NCBI RefSeq assembly: GCF_001280005.1
Contig: NZ_LGDW01000096.1
Coordinates: 23,647-87,646, forward strand
Direction of reading: 5' to 3'
Source of the DNA: Streptomyces sp. NRRL WC-3618
GTDB lineage: Bacteria; Actinomycetota; Actinomycetes; Streptomycetales; Streptomycetaceae
DNA: 64,000 nucleotides
Shown here: positions 1 through 8,848 of the stretch, piece by piece
Layout: every line of letters begins with the position of its first letter
Numbering within the stretch: position 1 is the stretch's first letter
Made by a program: the position numbers and the translations under genes
Notes under the pieces: model-generated
The model's input: only the letters and a program-made list of their open reading frames with translations
The model's database searches: none
Told to the model about the DNA's origin: nothing

Positions 1-70
1 TGCAAGCCGCAGCAGACGACGCCGTGTTTCTTGGTCGTCGTCAAAGTCCCATGGCTCGCCTACGGGCTCG

Positions 71-462
71 TCATGGCGGGCGATGTCTTCCCGGGCCGAC
101 GAGCCTGCGGGTTTGCCGCTCACCGCAGCGCATGGGTACAGCTCCCCACGCCCCCTGGTCACTGACCGAGCGCGCACAAGGGTGCGGGTGCCGTAAGAAC
201 ACTGCCCACGTCAGTACGGCGCGCGGGATGCAGGGGATGAACTCCGTCGGGTCGTCGCCCGGATAGAGGTGCAGGGCCCGCCAGTTGTGGACGCGATCCA
301 TGTACGCGGTGGCGGCCTCGATGATGTCGGCCCACCGGTGGTGTCCGAGGACGATGAACCTGTCCGGGCAGATGCTGTCGCCGTTCGGAGCTCCGAGGCC
401 GGCGACGCACAGCCCGCGGTAGACGACGAATCCGTTGTCGGCCGCGTCCCCGCTGATGGGCT
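71..462 (-). pseudogene. Fragment of an unidentified conserved gene
   Basis: On the minus strand an open frame runs from a stop at about 463 down to 71 without a credible start codon. Its first two thirds have protein-like composition, with segments such as DNGFVVYRGLCVAGLG, SICPDRFIVLGHHRWADII and MDRVHNWRALHLYPGDD. After the RHPHP segment the composition degrades to Arg/Pro-rich noise, so the true end is probably lost near 150. No start, no signal peptide and no recognised domain. It abuts other gene fragments, so I read it as a broken remnant. A short real gene starting at the internal ATG at 301 is possible but less likely. Confidence 0.35.
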
Positions 463-468
463 AAGGCG

Positions 469-870
469 GTGCAGGTCGTCTTCCTGGTCCGCACCGTCGG
501 AATCACCCCCGGAACGGTTGGGCCGGTTCTGATAGCAGGCAGCCTCGGGGGCATCCCGGGCGCAACACTCGCCAAATCCATCGGGCGCCGGTTCGGCACC
601 GCTCGCGGAATGCTGGTGATGCAGATGCTCACCGGACCGTGGGCGCTGCTCATGCCGCTGGCGTCTGGCGGGGCGGGCTTGCTGTTCTTCGCGTCCGGCG
701 CCTTCGTGATCGGTGTCGGCATCGTCTCGTGCAACGTCATCCTGGGCAGCTTCCGCCAGATGTACTGCCCTCCCCATCTCCTGGGGAGGGTGGTGGCAAC
801 CAGCATGATGCTCAACCAGTGCACCATTCCGCTCGGTTCCCTGCTCGGTGGCTTCCTGGGCGACGCATGA
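469..870 (+). pseudogene. MFS exporter, middle fragment
   Basis: The 133 codons encode about four hydrophobic helices and the loop RRFGTARGMLVMQ that look like helices 7 to 10 of a major facilitator exporter of the MFS_3 type; the end reads PLGSLLGGFLGDA, where homologues carry on into further helices. A full MFS protein is about 400 residues, so both the N-terminal half and the last helices are missing. The GTG at 469 is just the first possible start in frame. The final TGA overlaps the ATG of the next ORF by four bases, which I take to be an accidental junction. Not expected to be a functional transporter. Confidence 0.6.
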
Positions 871-1268
871 TCGGGCGAATGACACACGGTTCCCCAGAAG
901 CCCTTCGATCCCTCGCCTTGCAGGACCTGTCCCCCGAGGATGCTGAGAAGTGGCTCGGTCTGCTTCGCGCTGGCATACGTCTTGAGGTAGCAACGGACAC
1001 GGACGACGCTGTGGGTCGCCTCGGTGGTCTTCCCTCCTTGCCTGCCAGCGCGGAGTGGCCGGTGTGGGAGGGGCATGGTCCGCTCTCCTTCGTCGCCTCG
1101 ATCGACTGCTCGCGTCTGCCGGCGGCCGTGCTGGACATCGATCTTCCCGAGGCGGGAACGCTGCTGTTCTTCTACTTCGACGGGCAGTTGGACGACGGCG
1201 AGGCCCTCGTTCTGGCCGAAGACCGGGACAATCGAACAGCCCCCGGAAACGACGAAAATCCCGCCTGA
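867..1268 (+). CDS. DUF1963-like protein, C-terminally short
   Basis: Starts ATG at 867 (an alternative ATG lies at 879). The 133 residues contain LGGLPSLPASAEWPVWEGHG, SFVASIDCSRLP and AGTLLFFYFDGQ, the signature order of DUF1963 (YwqG-type) proteins of unknown function. Family members are usually well over 200 residues; this one ends soon after the LLFFYFD strand, and its stop codon lies inside a strong hairpin. It was probably cut short when the downstream sequence was joined. Cytoplasmic, no signal peptide. The four-base overlap with the MFS fragment is not evidence of an operon, because that fragment is itself truncated. Confidence 0.5.
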   Translation: MIGRMTHGSPEALRSLALQDLSPEDAEKWLGLLRAGIRLEVATDTDDAVGRLGGLPSLPASAEWPVWEGHGPLSFVASIDCSRLPAAVLDIDLPEAGTLLFFYFDGQLDDGEALVLAEDRDNRTAPGNDENPA

Positions 1269-1294
1269 TCACGAAGATCAGGCGGGATTTCGTC
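1251..1294. terminator. Strong bidirectional hairpin
   Basis: A 15-bp perfect stem (1256-1270 with 1276-1290) with a five-base loop, ACGAA. The pairing continues outward to about 19 pairs if one bulged base is allowed, and an A-run and a T-run flank the stem. It contains the TGA stop at 1266-1268. A factor-independent terminator is the simplest reading. Confidence 0.7.
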
Positions 1295-1423
1295 AACCAT
1301 TCCCAAGCGCACTCAAGAACAGTCGGGTACGGCCAGGCTCTCCATTCCGGTGGGACACGGACACCGCGCTGCCAATACCTGATTAACCGTCGCGGTGGGC
1401 GGTCAGGTGGTCGACCATGAGGT

Positions 1424-2035
1424 GTGCGATTCGACTCCGTTCCCATGCCGGCGACCGTCGAGGCCAGACCTCGTGACAGCCGTGGCTATCCCGTGCCCGC
1501 CATCACCCCGTGGCAAGGCGACGAACCCCAGTTCGCGCTCACCGACTACGGGCGAAGCGCAGAGTGCGCGCGTCAGCGTCTGTGTTCCGTCTGCAACACC
1601 CTGATGCCCAAGGGGCCTGTGTGGCGGGTGGTCGGTGCTGCGGAGAGTTCCGCGATCCGTGAGGCGCTTGCTGCCGGGCGTCCCTACCGCAACATGGCGG
1701 CCACACTGGAAGGTCCGGGGCACCGCGCGTGCATGCTCTACGCCTCGATGGTCTGCCCGTACCTGGCTCGCCCCAACGCGCGGCGGGGGCTGACAGCCGA
1801 AAGCCCGGACGACATGACCGCGCATGTCGTCCGGGGCGCCGTTCGTGGGCAGATGGGTGCCGTGGTGGGGTACGGCGACTACGAGTTCGGCGTCACCAAG
1901 ACCAAGGTCCTGTTCCGTTTTCTCGACGTGGTCGAGTATCTGCCGCACGACACGGCCGACCAGCACCTGCCGGAACTGCAGGCCGAACTCGCCCGCTCCG
2001 GGGGCAGGTTGGGCGGCGGCGGTCAGCCGCGGTAG
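1424..2035 (+). CDS. Conserved actinobacterial protein with CxxC motif
   Basis: A 203-residue soluble protein with a cysteine pair CSVC at about residue 55 and two more cysteines in GHRACMLYASMVCPYL, a pattern that could bind zinc or a cluster. The internal composition (SVCNTLMPKGPVWRV, YEFGVTKTKVLF) is clearly coding. GTG at 1424 is the first start in frame; ATG at 1445 is equally possible, and neither has a convincing ribosome site. I do not recognise the function. The gene is convergent with the beta-propeller gene and overlaps its end by 13 bases. Confidence 0.65.
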   Translation: MRFDSVPMPATVEARPRDSRGYPVPAITPWQGDEPQFALTDYGRSAECARQRLCSVCNTLMPKGPVWRVVGAAESSAIREALAAGRPYRNMAATLEGPGHRACMLYASMVCPYLARPNARRGLTAESPDDMTAHVVRGAVRGQMGAVVGYGDYEFGVTKTKVLFRFLDVVEYLPHDTADQHLPELQAELARSGGRLGGGGQPR

Positions 2036-3006
2036 GTGGGCAGGCCGGTGTGCGTGGAGACCTTGACGGGACTACCGAAGCCGTGGGCGCTCTTCGTGAT
2101 GGTGTACGTACCGGTCGGGGCGCGGAAGGCGATGGTCTTGCCGTTGGGTGACCAGGTGGGCTCGGTGCAGTCGGTCGTGGCGTGAGGGGTGACGTCCTTG
2201 ACGGTGTTGGTGGAGCCGCCGAAGTCCTCGACGAAGAGGTGGTCGTGCCCGTGGACGGAGCGGACGAAGACGACCTCCTCGTTGTCGGGGGAGAGAGCGG
2301 GTTCGGAACCCTTGGTCAGCGCACCGCCCTGCTGGCGCAGGTAGTCGTCGCGGATGTAGACCTCGCCGGTGTGGGTGTTCTCGTAGACGGATGAGCCGTA
2401 GCTGCCGCCGACATTCGGCCAGGTGTTGTTGGTCTGGGGGATGTTGCCGTCCCCTTCTCCGTTCAGGCTGATCCTGGTCGGCCTGCCGTGGTTGCTGGTG
2501 GCCTTGACGCCCTCCAGGACGGTGCTGCCGTGGATCTTGGCCGAGAAGATGAGGTTGTTCTTCGCGGGGATCTGGTTGGCCCGGTCGGCGGCGGCCACCT
2601 GCCAGGTGGGGTGGGACCACGTCTGCCCACCCGGGTTGGCGGCGACGATGACGCGGTGGCTGCCGTCGGGGTTGGAGACGACGAGGTTGCCGTGCCCGTC
2701 GATAAAGGCGGCCTTGCCGCCGCTGGGGTTCCAGGCCAGGTCACGGACGACGGTGCCGAAGTCGACCAACTTGCCGTTGACCACAATGTGGCGGGTGCCG
2801 TCGCTGGTGGTGAGTCCCCTGGGCACGGTGAGCGTGTGGGCGGATACGGCTGCGGCGACCATCGCGGCGCTGCTCCTGGCATGGCCGCCGGAGGAGGGAG
2901 CGGCCGCAGCGGGCATCGCGGTGGCGGCCGTGCCGGACAGGGTGAGCAGTGCGGCAACACCTGCGGCGATGACGGCTGCGGCGCTCCGACGGTCACGAGC
3001 GGACAT
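2023..3006 (-). CDS. Secreted TolB-like beta-propeller protein
   Basis: A 327-residue exported protein. Residues 1-36 form a signal peptide with a long Ala/Leu stretch ending in AMPAAAA. Beyond residue 60 there are repeated blades of the PD40/TolB type, with motifs such as RDLAWNPSGGKAAFID, GSEPALSPDNEEVVFV and CTEPTWSPNGKTIAF. Such propellers usually bind proteins or ligands outside the cell; no catalytic motif is visible. Start ATG at 3006 is preceded by a run of six Gs about six bases upstream. The 340 bases to the divergent DD-peptidase gene hold both promoters. The role is unknown beyond being extracellular. Confidence 0.8.
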   Translation of the reverse strand: MSARDRRSAAAVIAAGVAALLTLSGTAATAMPAAAAPSSGGHARSSAAMVAAAVSAHTLTVPRGLTTSDGTRHIVVNGKLVDFGTVVRDLAWNPSGGKAAFIDGHGNLVVSNPDGSHRVIVAANPGGQTWSHPTWQVAAADRANQIPAKNNLIFSAKIHGSTVLEGVKATSNHGRPTRISLNGEGDGNIPQTNNTWPNVGGSYGSSVYENTHTGEVYIRDDYLRQQGGALTKGSEPALSPDNEEVVFVRSVHGHDHLFVEDFGGSTNTVKDVTPHATTDCTEPTWSPNGKTIAFRAPTGTYTITKSAHGFGSPVKVSTHTGLPTYRG

Positions 3007-3346
3007 CTAGATTCCCCCCAGGGATGTGATTGACCTGCGACCAGAGTTTCGCGGGAACCGCCCGCCGTCCCCGGAACCTGAACCGGTCCGCTCGGCTTGC
3101 TGCCCTTCGCTGTACGACGAAGTCTTCCCGCCGACGGTGACGGAGCCGTGCGCTCGCCGTCACAGCTGTGCAATAGCGGGCCGGGTGACATGACGAAACA
3201 TGGCCCGACCCCCCATCAGCTGTAGGGGCGCGGTCAGGGTTCGCTCAGGGGTGTTCCCTGATGATCCGGGCTGTCGGGCTGGAAGAGACTCGTTGCAGGG
3301 CCGTTCGACCGCCGGCCCCACCGTCACCACTTTGGAGAGCCTCACT
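3007..3346. other. Divergent intergenic region
   Basis: About 340 bases between the propeller gene and the DD-peptidase gene. It must hold both promoters. I see no clear palindrome or hairpin beyond short chance repeats, and no convincing ORF. Confidence 0.4.
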
Positions 3347-4588
3347 GTGAACTTCTCTGCCTTCAGCCCCCGTTGGTCCGCCGTGGCGGCGTCCGGCGCT
3401 GTGCTGGTTGCCCTGGCCGCGGGTATGGCCGCTCCCGCCTCCGCCGACGTCCCGGCTCCGGTGCCTGCCACCGCGCCGTTGCCGAGGCTCGACCCGGCCA
3501 AGCTCCAGGCAGCCATCGGTGGCCTGCCGGACGCCGACGTCACCGGCGCGCTGCTGCGGATCACGGGTGGCGCAGGCCACTGGTCGGGCACCTCCGGCGT
3601 GGGCGACCTGAAAACGGGCCAGGGCGTTCCGCCCGACGCACACATCAGGATCGGCAGTATCTCCAAGGTCTTCACCGCCACCATCGTTCTCCAGCTCGCC
3701 GCCGAGCACCGGATCGACCTGGCCACGCCGGTCCAGCAGTATCTGCCGGGGGTTCTGCCTGTCGGCCTCCCGCCCGTCGAGGTCGGCCAGTTGCTCAACC
3801 ACACCAGCGGCCTGCCACGCGGCGCCAACGGCCCCGAATTCGGCGACGGCAGCCCCGAATGGTTCGCCGCCAACCGTCTCAAAAGCTTCACACCTCAGCA
3901 GGCGATCGATCTGATGACGGGCCGGCCGATGCAGTTCGCGCCGGGCACCGCGCAGCAGTACAACGGGATGAACTACTACGTCGCCGGCCTCCTGGTCGAG
4001 AAGATCACCGGGCATACCTTTGCCCACGAGGTGCGATCCCGAATCACCCGGCCTCTCGGACTGCATGACACCCAGGTCCCCGACGCCGACGACCCGCGTC
4101 TGCCCGGCCCGCACTCCCACGGCTACCTGACGGTCACGTCGTCGGACGGCACCATGCATCCGGTGGACGTCACGGAGCAGAGCCCCTGGCCATGGGCCGA
4201 GGGCGGCATGATCTCCACTCCCGCCGACCTCGACCGTTTCATGACAGCTCTCTTCCACGGCCGTTTCCTCCCGCCGGCCCAGCAGGCCGAGCTCTTCACC
4301 GTCCCGGACGTCCCCAGCTTCCACAGCAGCCAGTGCCGCACCGAGACCGACGCCGGCCGTGCCTGCATGACCATGGGCATCATGAAGGTGAAGGCATCCA
4401 ACGGTGTCGTGGTCTGGGGCAAGACCGGCTCCCGCCCCGGCTACACCAGCGGTGTGTTCGCCACCCGCGACCTCTCCCGCAAGATCGTCTACTCCGTCAA
4501 CCCGACCAACCTCAACGGCACCGAGATACGGTTCATCCAGCAGATCGCTGCGGCCTCCTTCGGCCCCGTGGTCCCGGCCACGCACTGA
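3347..4588 (+). CDS. Secreted serine hydrolase, DD-carboxypeptidase/class C beta-lactamase fold
   Basis: 413 residues from GTG 3347, chosen because GGAG lies about eight bases upstream and a signal peptide (residues 1-30, ending ASA) follows directly. The fold is that of the Streptomyces R61 DD-peptidase: the nucleophile motif SISK is at 104-107, and the third motif KTG at 359-361 stands where R61 has HTG. The second motif, normally Tyr-x-Asn, reads Tyr205-Asn-Gly here, so the usual Asn is lost or shifted by one place. Family members act on D-Ala-D-Ala peptides of the cell wall or related amides and esters. The altered motif makes the substrate uncertain; an esterase or peptidase with another specificity is possible. 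Confidence 0.85.
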   Translation: MNFSAFSPRWSAVAASGAVLVALAAGMAAPASADVPAPVPATAPLPRLDPAKLQAAIGGLPDADVTGALLRITGGAGHWSGTSGVGDLKTGQGVPPDAHIRIGSISKVFTATIVLQLAAEHRIDLATPVQQYLPGVLPVGLPPVEVGQLLNHTSGLPRGANGPEFGDGSPEWFAANRLKSFTPQQAIDLMTGRPMQFAPGTAQQYNGMNYYVAGLLVEKITGHTFAHEVRSRITRPLGLHDTQVPDADDPRLPGPHSHGYLTVTSSDGTMHPVDVTEQSPWPWAEGGMISTPADLDRFMTALFHGRFLPPAQQAELFTVPDVPSFHSSQCRTETDAGRACMTMGIMKVKASNGVVVWGKTGSRPGYTSGVFATRDLSRKIVYSVNPTNLNGTEIRFIQQIAAASFGPVVPATH

Positions 4589-4871
4589 CCTCTCCGAAGC
4601 GCGTTTCGAACTCGCGCTCCCAGCTTGGGAAGCGACGCTGTTTGAACGGTTGCCAGGCTGCTGACGTGCGTAACTGCGATGGGCCGGGGATGGCGTGGGT
4701 GAAGACCTCAACCGCTTGCGTATCCGGTCCGGTCCGGTCACGATCGGTCCCGCTGCGGACGGCTCGAGCCCGGTGCATGCCTTGCTGTCCAGGACCCGTC
4801 ACCCGCGACCACGAAGGCGCAAGGCACACTTTGCGTGTAGTAATCCCTATAAGAATGAGGATGGGCCATAC

Positions 4872-5456
4872 ATGATCACGCTCACCAAGGAAGACGGCCC
4901 AGCAGACCTGGACGGAGTGACCCGCCTGTCCATCGGGGTCTCCTGGGATCCCACTGTCGGCAGCAGCGGCGGGTTGATGGGCAAGCTTCGCCAGAAGAAG
5001 GGCACCGACCTCGACCTGATCGCCGTCGCCATGCAGGGTGGGGACCCGGTCCGCCTCGCGGGTCTCGACTCCCTGGACCCCATGGGCAACGGCGCGTTGG
5101 TCCACAGCGGCGACAACCAGACCGGCCACGGTGACGGCGACGACGAGACGGTGACCGTCGAGTTCGCCCGGATCCCGCCCAACATCACGGCGATCGTGTT
5201 CGTCGCCGCCGCGTACAAGAAGGGCAGTTCCTTCCAACTGGCGCGCAACATCAGCTTCAAGGTCTACGACGCGACCGGGGGCAGCTCTCAGCAGGTCGCC
5301 GACATCTGGCCGAGCCTGCTCACCAAGGACAATGGTTGCGCCGTGGCCAAGGCGATGCGGGTCGGGGGCAGTTGGAAGCTTGAGGTGATCAACGCGACGG
5401 GCAAGATCAAGCAGGGCGACGAGCACGCCCTGATGCACTTCGCTATCAGCAAGTAG
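4872..5456 (+). CDS. TerD-family stress protein
   Basis: 194 residues, cytoplasmic. The protein starts MITLTKEDGPADLDGVTRLS and carries the TerD landmarks: GTDLDLIAVAM near residue 58, SGDNQTGHGDGDDETVTVEF (the acidic calcium-binding stretch) near 78-97, and IPPNITAIVFVAAAY afterwards. TerD proteins bind calcium and are linked to tellurite and other stress resistance; streptomycetes carry many copies with unclear individual roles. ATG 4872 is preceded by GAGG at 4856-4859, and a TATAAG element at 4848-4853 could be part of a promoter. It stands alone rather than in a ter operon. Confidence 0.88.
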   Translation: MITLTKEDGPADLDGVTRLSIGVSWDPTVGSSGGLMGKLRQKKGTDLDLIAVAMQGGDPVRLAGLDSLDPMGNGALVHSGDNQTGHGDGDDETVTVEFARIPPNITAIVFVAAAYKKGSSFQLARNISFKVYDATGGSSQQVADIWPSLLTKDNGCAVAKAMRVGGSWKLEVINATGKIKQGDEHALMHFAISK

Positions 5457-5646
5457 TAGTACGTCAGTGAGGGCGGGGCGTCGTCGACGGACGGCCCTAT
5501 CCGGGTCGGTTACGAGTGCATGCCTCGCAGAAGGCCGCCGATTCCGGCGCTCGTCGATGGTGGCGGTCTTGCAGGTGAGCATGTTGAACCCCGCAACGCC
5601 TGCCTCGCCCGACGCGCGCGAGCCGGGCAACTGGCATATCCCGCCC

Positions 5647-6360
5647 TCACCGGCAAGGCAACGCCCAGGCCGAGAGGGCCACGACCGGAAGTCGCGACCC
5701 TCTCGGGTCCCACACCCGAGCGGGTCCTCCCATCACCCCGCCGACCGGGGAAACGGCGAGATCCGCTCCCGAACAGTCCTTGCCCAGCAGGCGCCAGACC
5801 TGGTCCTTCTTACTGGTCAACGCACGGGCAGAGCCGCAGGTCCACTCGTGGATCCTCGCGCCGAGGCTGGTCGAGATGGTCCTGACGTCGACACACTTTC
5901 CGCGGCGGACGGCGACGAGCAGGTCGTCGTCGCTGTTGCCGAGCACGGTCACAGCCCTCAGCTGGAACTGCTGGTTGGCGACGTCGACCAGTTCGAAGCC
6001 GAGGAAGCGGTCCAAGGCGAAGACCACCAGCCGGGGCTCGTCGGTGGTGGGGTACTCCCCCGTGCACAGCAGCGGCAGCGCGGTGACCTTGTCGTAGGCG
6101 TCCCGCGCCAGCCGATGGGGCGGGTTGTGGTCCTTCTGGTCCTGGTCCCGGAAGGCTGCGGGCTGGCGATCCCCGGAGCAAGCCAGAAAGCTGCTGGCAG
6201 GCACCAACGTCTCCGTGCCCTCCGCCTTCTCCCCCGGTGATCTGGCAGCTCTGCTCCGCGACGGCCAAGGGGATCCTGGAGGTGGGCACGCAGGCGGCCA
6301 GTGCCGTGCTGGTGGAGGAGATCCGGTCTCGCCACAACGGCAGGGACTGGCCAGGACAGT
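5647..6360 (-). pseudogene. Decayed unidentified gene
   Basis: On the minus strand, one frame from about 6190 down to 5647 has protein-like composition (RLARDAYDKVTALPLLCTG, PRLVVFALDRFLGFELVDVA, LLVAVRRGKCVDVRTIS). Upstream of about 6230 that frame becomes noise, and a neighbouring frame reads RISSTSTALAACVPTSRIPL, so a frameshift near 6230 is likely. I recognise no family and see no good start. It may have been a small secreted or membrane-associated protein. The flanks 5457-5646 and 6360-6555 hold nothing else I can support. Confidence 0.35.
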
Positions 6361-6555
6361 GCAGCAGGCACGGGCACGGGACCCCGATGTGACCAGCCGG
6401 CGTAGACACCCACCCCGGTGATCACCGGTCTCGTGCCTGCGCTGTTGCCACGTCCACTCCCCCTGGACGCGGACGGACCACACGATCCCGGATCGTGCGA
6501 CCGCCCTGCTCGCGGACGCGGCCTTTGCGCGGCCGTGGGACGGCCGACGAACGCC

Positions 6556-7695
6556 TCAGCCGGCCCGGAGACCGACCGCCAGGGTCAGTTCAAGGACCCG
6601 GTGCGGAGATGCGAGATCCGCAAACAGCTCCCGCAGCTGCGACATCCGGTACCGGACGGTCTGAGGATGGACGAACAGCTCCGCCGCCACCTCCTCGCGC
6701 CTGCCCTGGTGCAGCAGCCACGCCCGCAACGTCTCCTCCAGCCGCCGCGCGGTGGCGTCGGGCAAGGTCCGCAACGGTGCGAGCGCGCGGGCACGCAGGT
6801 CTGCCAACGCGTCCGCGTCGGCGCTCAGCACCAACTCGGGCAGGTGCTCCTCGGTGTCGCGGATATCGCCGGACAGGGAGCGCGCGCGTACGGCTCGTGC
6901 GTACGAGGCGGACGCACGCGTCCATGGCCGGGCCGGGCCGACCACGGCGGCGCGGCCGGTCAGCTGCCTCAGAAGATGTGACCGGTCGGCATCGGGGACG
7001 AGCAGCACGCCGGTGGCGTCCGGCAGATCGTCCAGGACGAGGGTGCCCGGATCGAGCGTGCGGTAGGCAGGCCGGGCCTGCTCGGCGGGCAACAACGCCG
7101 CGGTCAGTGAAACCGGAGGCTGCCACCCGGCCCGCTGCGCAGAGACCAGCAGCGCGTCCGGACTCGCCCCCGCGAGGAGGTCACGGACCAGTTGTTCCAG
7201 GTGGCGCTCATGAGCCCGGCCCCGGGCGGCCAGTTCGTCGGCGTGGCCCGCGGCGCTCGCGGCGGAGAGCTCGTCGATGTAGGCGAAGGTCAGCTCCGCG
7301 AACTTGGCGACCTCCGCGGCGGGCAGCCCCGCGGGCACAGCGCCTGCGGCCAGGCCTCGCCAGGCCACCCGGGCACCGACCCGGTACGCACTGAGCAGGG
7401 CGTCCATCGAACGGCCGTCGCGCACCTCGCCGCGGCCCAGCTCATAGGCCGCGTCACCCGCGTCACCGCCCGTGGCGTTCCCGCTCGCGAGGTCCAGATA
7501 GTGCCCCAGAGCAGTGCGCACGGACCGGCGAATGGTGGCACCCATACGGCCCGAAAGGGCGTTGGCATAGGGAGGGACCTCGTCGATGATCGCCTCGACG
7601 ACCTCGTCGGCGGTGGTCCTCAGCGCGGCCCGAAGTGCGGTGACCGTCGTCTCATCCAGGGCCAGTTCCGTGGCCCTCCGGATCGCATGACTCAT
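6556..7695 (-). CDS. PucR-family transcriptional regulator
   Basis: 379 residues from ATG 7695 (ATG 7716 is also in frame). The C-terminal 60 residues contain the PucR-type helix-turn-helix: LEETLRAWLLHQGRREEVA followed by ELFVHPQTVRYRMSQLRELF. The N-terminal half is an all-alpha sensory region typical of actinobacterial PucR proteins. It is divergent from the reductase-desaturase pair with an 87-base gap, and this layout suggests that it controls that pair. The effector is unknown, although fatty acids or membrane state would fit the neighbours. Confidence 0.85.
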   Translation of the reverse strand: MSHAIRRATELALDETTVTALRAALRTTADEVVEAIIDEVPPYANALSGRMGATIRRSVRTALGHYLDLASGNATGGDAGDAAYELGRGEVRDGRSMDALLSAYRVGARVAWRGLAAGAVPAGLPAAEVAKFAELTFAYIDELSAASAAGHADELAARGRAHERHLEQLVRDLLAGASPDALLVSAQRAGWQPPVSLTAALLPAEQARPAYRTLDPGTLVLDDLPDATGVLLVPDADRSHLLRQLTGRAAVVGPARPWTRASASYARAVRARSLSGDIRDTEEHLPELVLSADADALADLRARALAPLRTLPDATARRLEETLRAWLLHQGRREEVAAELFVHPQTVRYRMSQLRELFADLASPHRVLELTLAVGLRAG

Positions 7696-7782
7696 GTTTT
7701 TGTTCCCTGCGAACAATCCAGCCGACCAGATTTACGTCCTGCGGACAGGACTTTACGCCCTGCGGCGCACCAAGCTGGAGTC

Positions 7783-8841
7783 ATGACGAGTGCAGCCCTC
7801 CGCAGCAGGGCGTGGAAACTGCTGGAGATGGTCACGACGCCGCTACTGCCGTCGGACTACCTCGACCTGGTGAGCCCCCTGCGCGCGGGCGCCGACCTGC
7901 GCGGGCGCATCGAGGCCGTGCACCCCGAGACGAGTGACGCCGCCACCATCGTGATCAGGCCCGGACGGGGCTGGCGAGGCCACACAGCCGGTCAGTACGT
8001 GCGGATCGGGATCGACGTCGACGGGGTGCGTCTGTGGCGTGCCTACTCGCTCACCTCGCCCGCAGACCGCCCGGACGGCCGCGTCACCATCACCGTGAAG
8101 GCGATCCCCGACGGCAAGGTCAGCAACCACCTGGTCCGCAGAGCGAAACCGGGCACCCTGATCCAGCTCGACCAGGCCACCGGCGACTTCGTACTGCCCA
8201 AGACCAAGCCCGCCAAGGTGCTCTTCCTGACAGCCGGCAGCGGCATCACCCCGGTGATGGGCATGCTGCGCGACACCGCGTTCGACGACGCCGTCATGAT
8301 CCACTCCGCGCCGCAGCCGCACGACGTGATCTTCCGCAAGGATCTGCACAACCTGGCCGCGGACAAGAAACTGCAGCTCACCGAGGTGCACACCGACACA
8401 GACGGCACGCTCGACATCGCCCGCCTTGACGAACTCGTGCCCGACTGGACCGAACGCGAGACCTGGGCCTGCGGGCCCGCGGGCCTGCTCGACGCCGCCG
8501 AAAAGCACTGGAGCGAGCACGGCGTCCCACAGCGCCTGCACACCGAACGCTTCCGCCCCGCCATCGCCGTCACCAGCGACGGCGGCGGCGAGGTCACGTT
8601 CAGCACCACCGGCACGACCGTCGACGCGGACGGCAACACGCCGTTGCTGGACGTCGGCGAGGAAGCAGGCGTACTCATGCCGTCCGGGTGCCGCATGGGC
8701 ATCTGCTTCGGCTGCGTCACACCGCTCAAGGCGGGCGCCGTCCGCGACCTGCGCACCGGCGAGATCACCGCCGCCGAGCCGGGCGTCCTCATCCAGACCT
8801 GCGTGTCCGCTGCGGCGGGCCCCTGCGACATCGAACGGTAG
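7783..8841 (+). CDS. Ferredoxin-NADP reductase/2Fe-2S fusion, desaturase partner
   Basis: 352 residues. The order is an FAD-binding barrel (GHTAGQYVRIGIDVDG, RAYSLTS near residue 88), an NAD(P)-binding domain (FLTAGSGITPVMGML) and a C-terminal plant-type 2Fe-2S ferredoxin with Cys303, Cys308, Cys311 and Cys340. This architecture passes electrons from NADPH to a membrane di-iron enzyme and matches the mycobacterial Rv3230c type. ATG 7783 follows GGAG at 7777-7780. The desaturase gene starts seven bases after its stop, so the two form one operon and probably one electron-transfer chain. Confidence 0.92.
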   Translation: MTSAALRSRAWKLLEMVTTPLLPSDYLDLVSPLRAGADLRGRIEAVHPETSDAATIVIRPGRGWRGHTAGQYVRIGIDVDGVRLWRAYSLTSPADRPDGRVTITVKAIPDGKVSNHLVRRAKPGTLIQLDQATGDFVLPKTKPAKVLFLTAGSGITPVMGMLRDTAFDDAVMIHSAPQPHDVIFRKDLHNLAADKKLQLTEVHTDTDGTLDIARLDELVPDWTERETWACGPAGLLDAAEKHWSEHGVPQRLHTERFRPAIAVTSDGGGEVTFSTTGTTVDADGNTPLLDVGEEAGVLMPSGCRMGICFGCVTPLKAGAVRDLRTGEITAAEPGVLIQTCVSAAAGPCDIER

Positions 8842-8848
8842 GAACATC

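Noticed and set aside
1251..1294. Possible attachment site or IS end
   Set aside because: No direct repeats or integrase nearby; flanking A and T runs and compact loop fit a terminator better.
1405..1450. tRNA-like T-arm (GATTCGACTCC)
   Set aside because: The flanking five bases do not pair (GTGCG against CGTTC) and no acceptor or anticodon arm fits.
3160..3185. 12-base sequence GTGCAATAGCGG shared with about 41387
   Set aside because: A 12-base match between two places in 64 kb is expected by chance.
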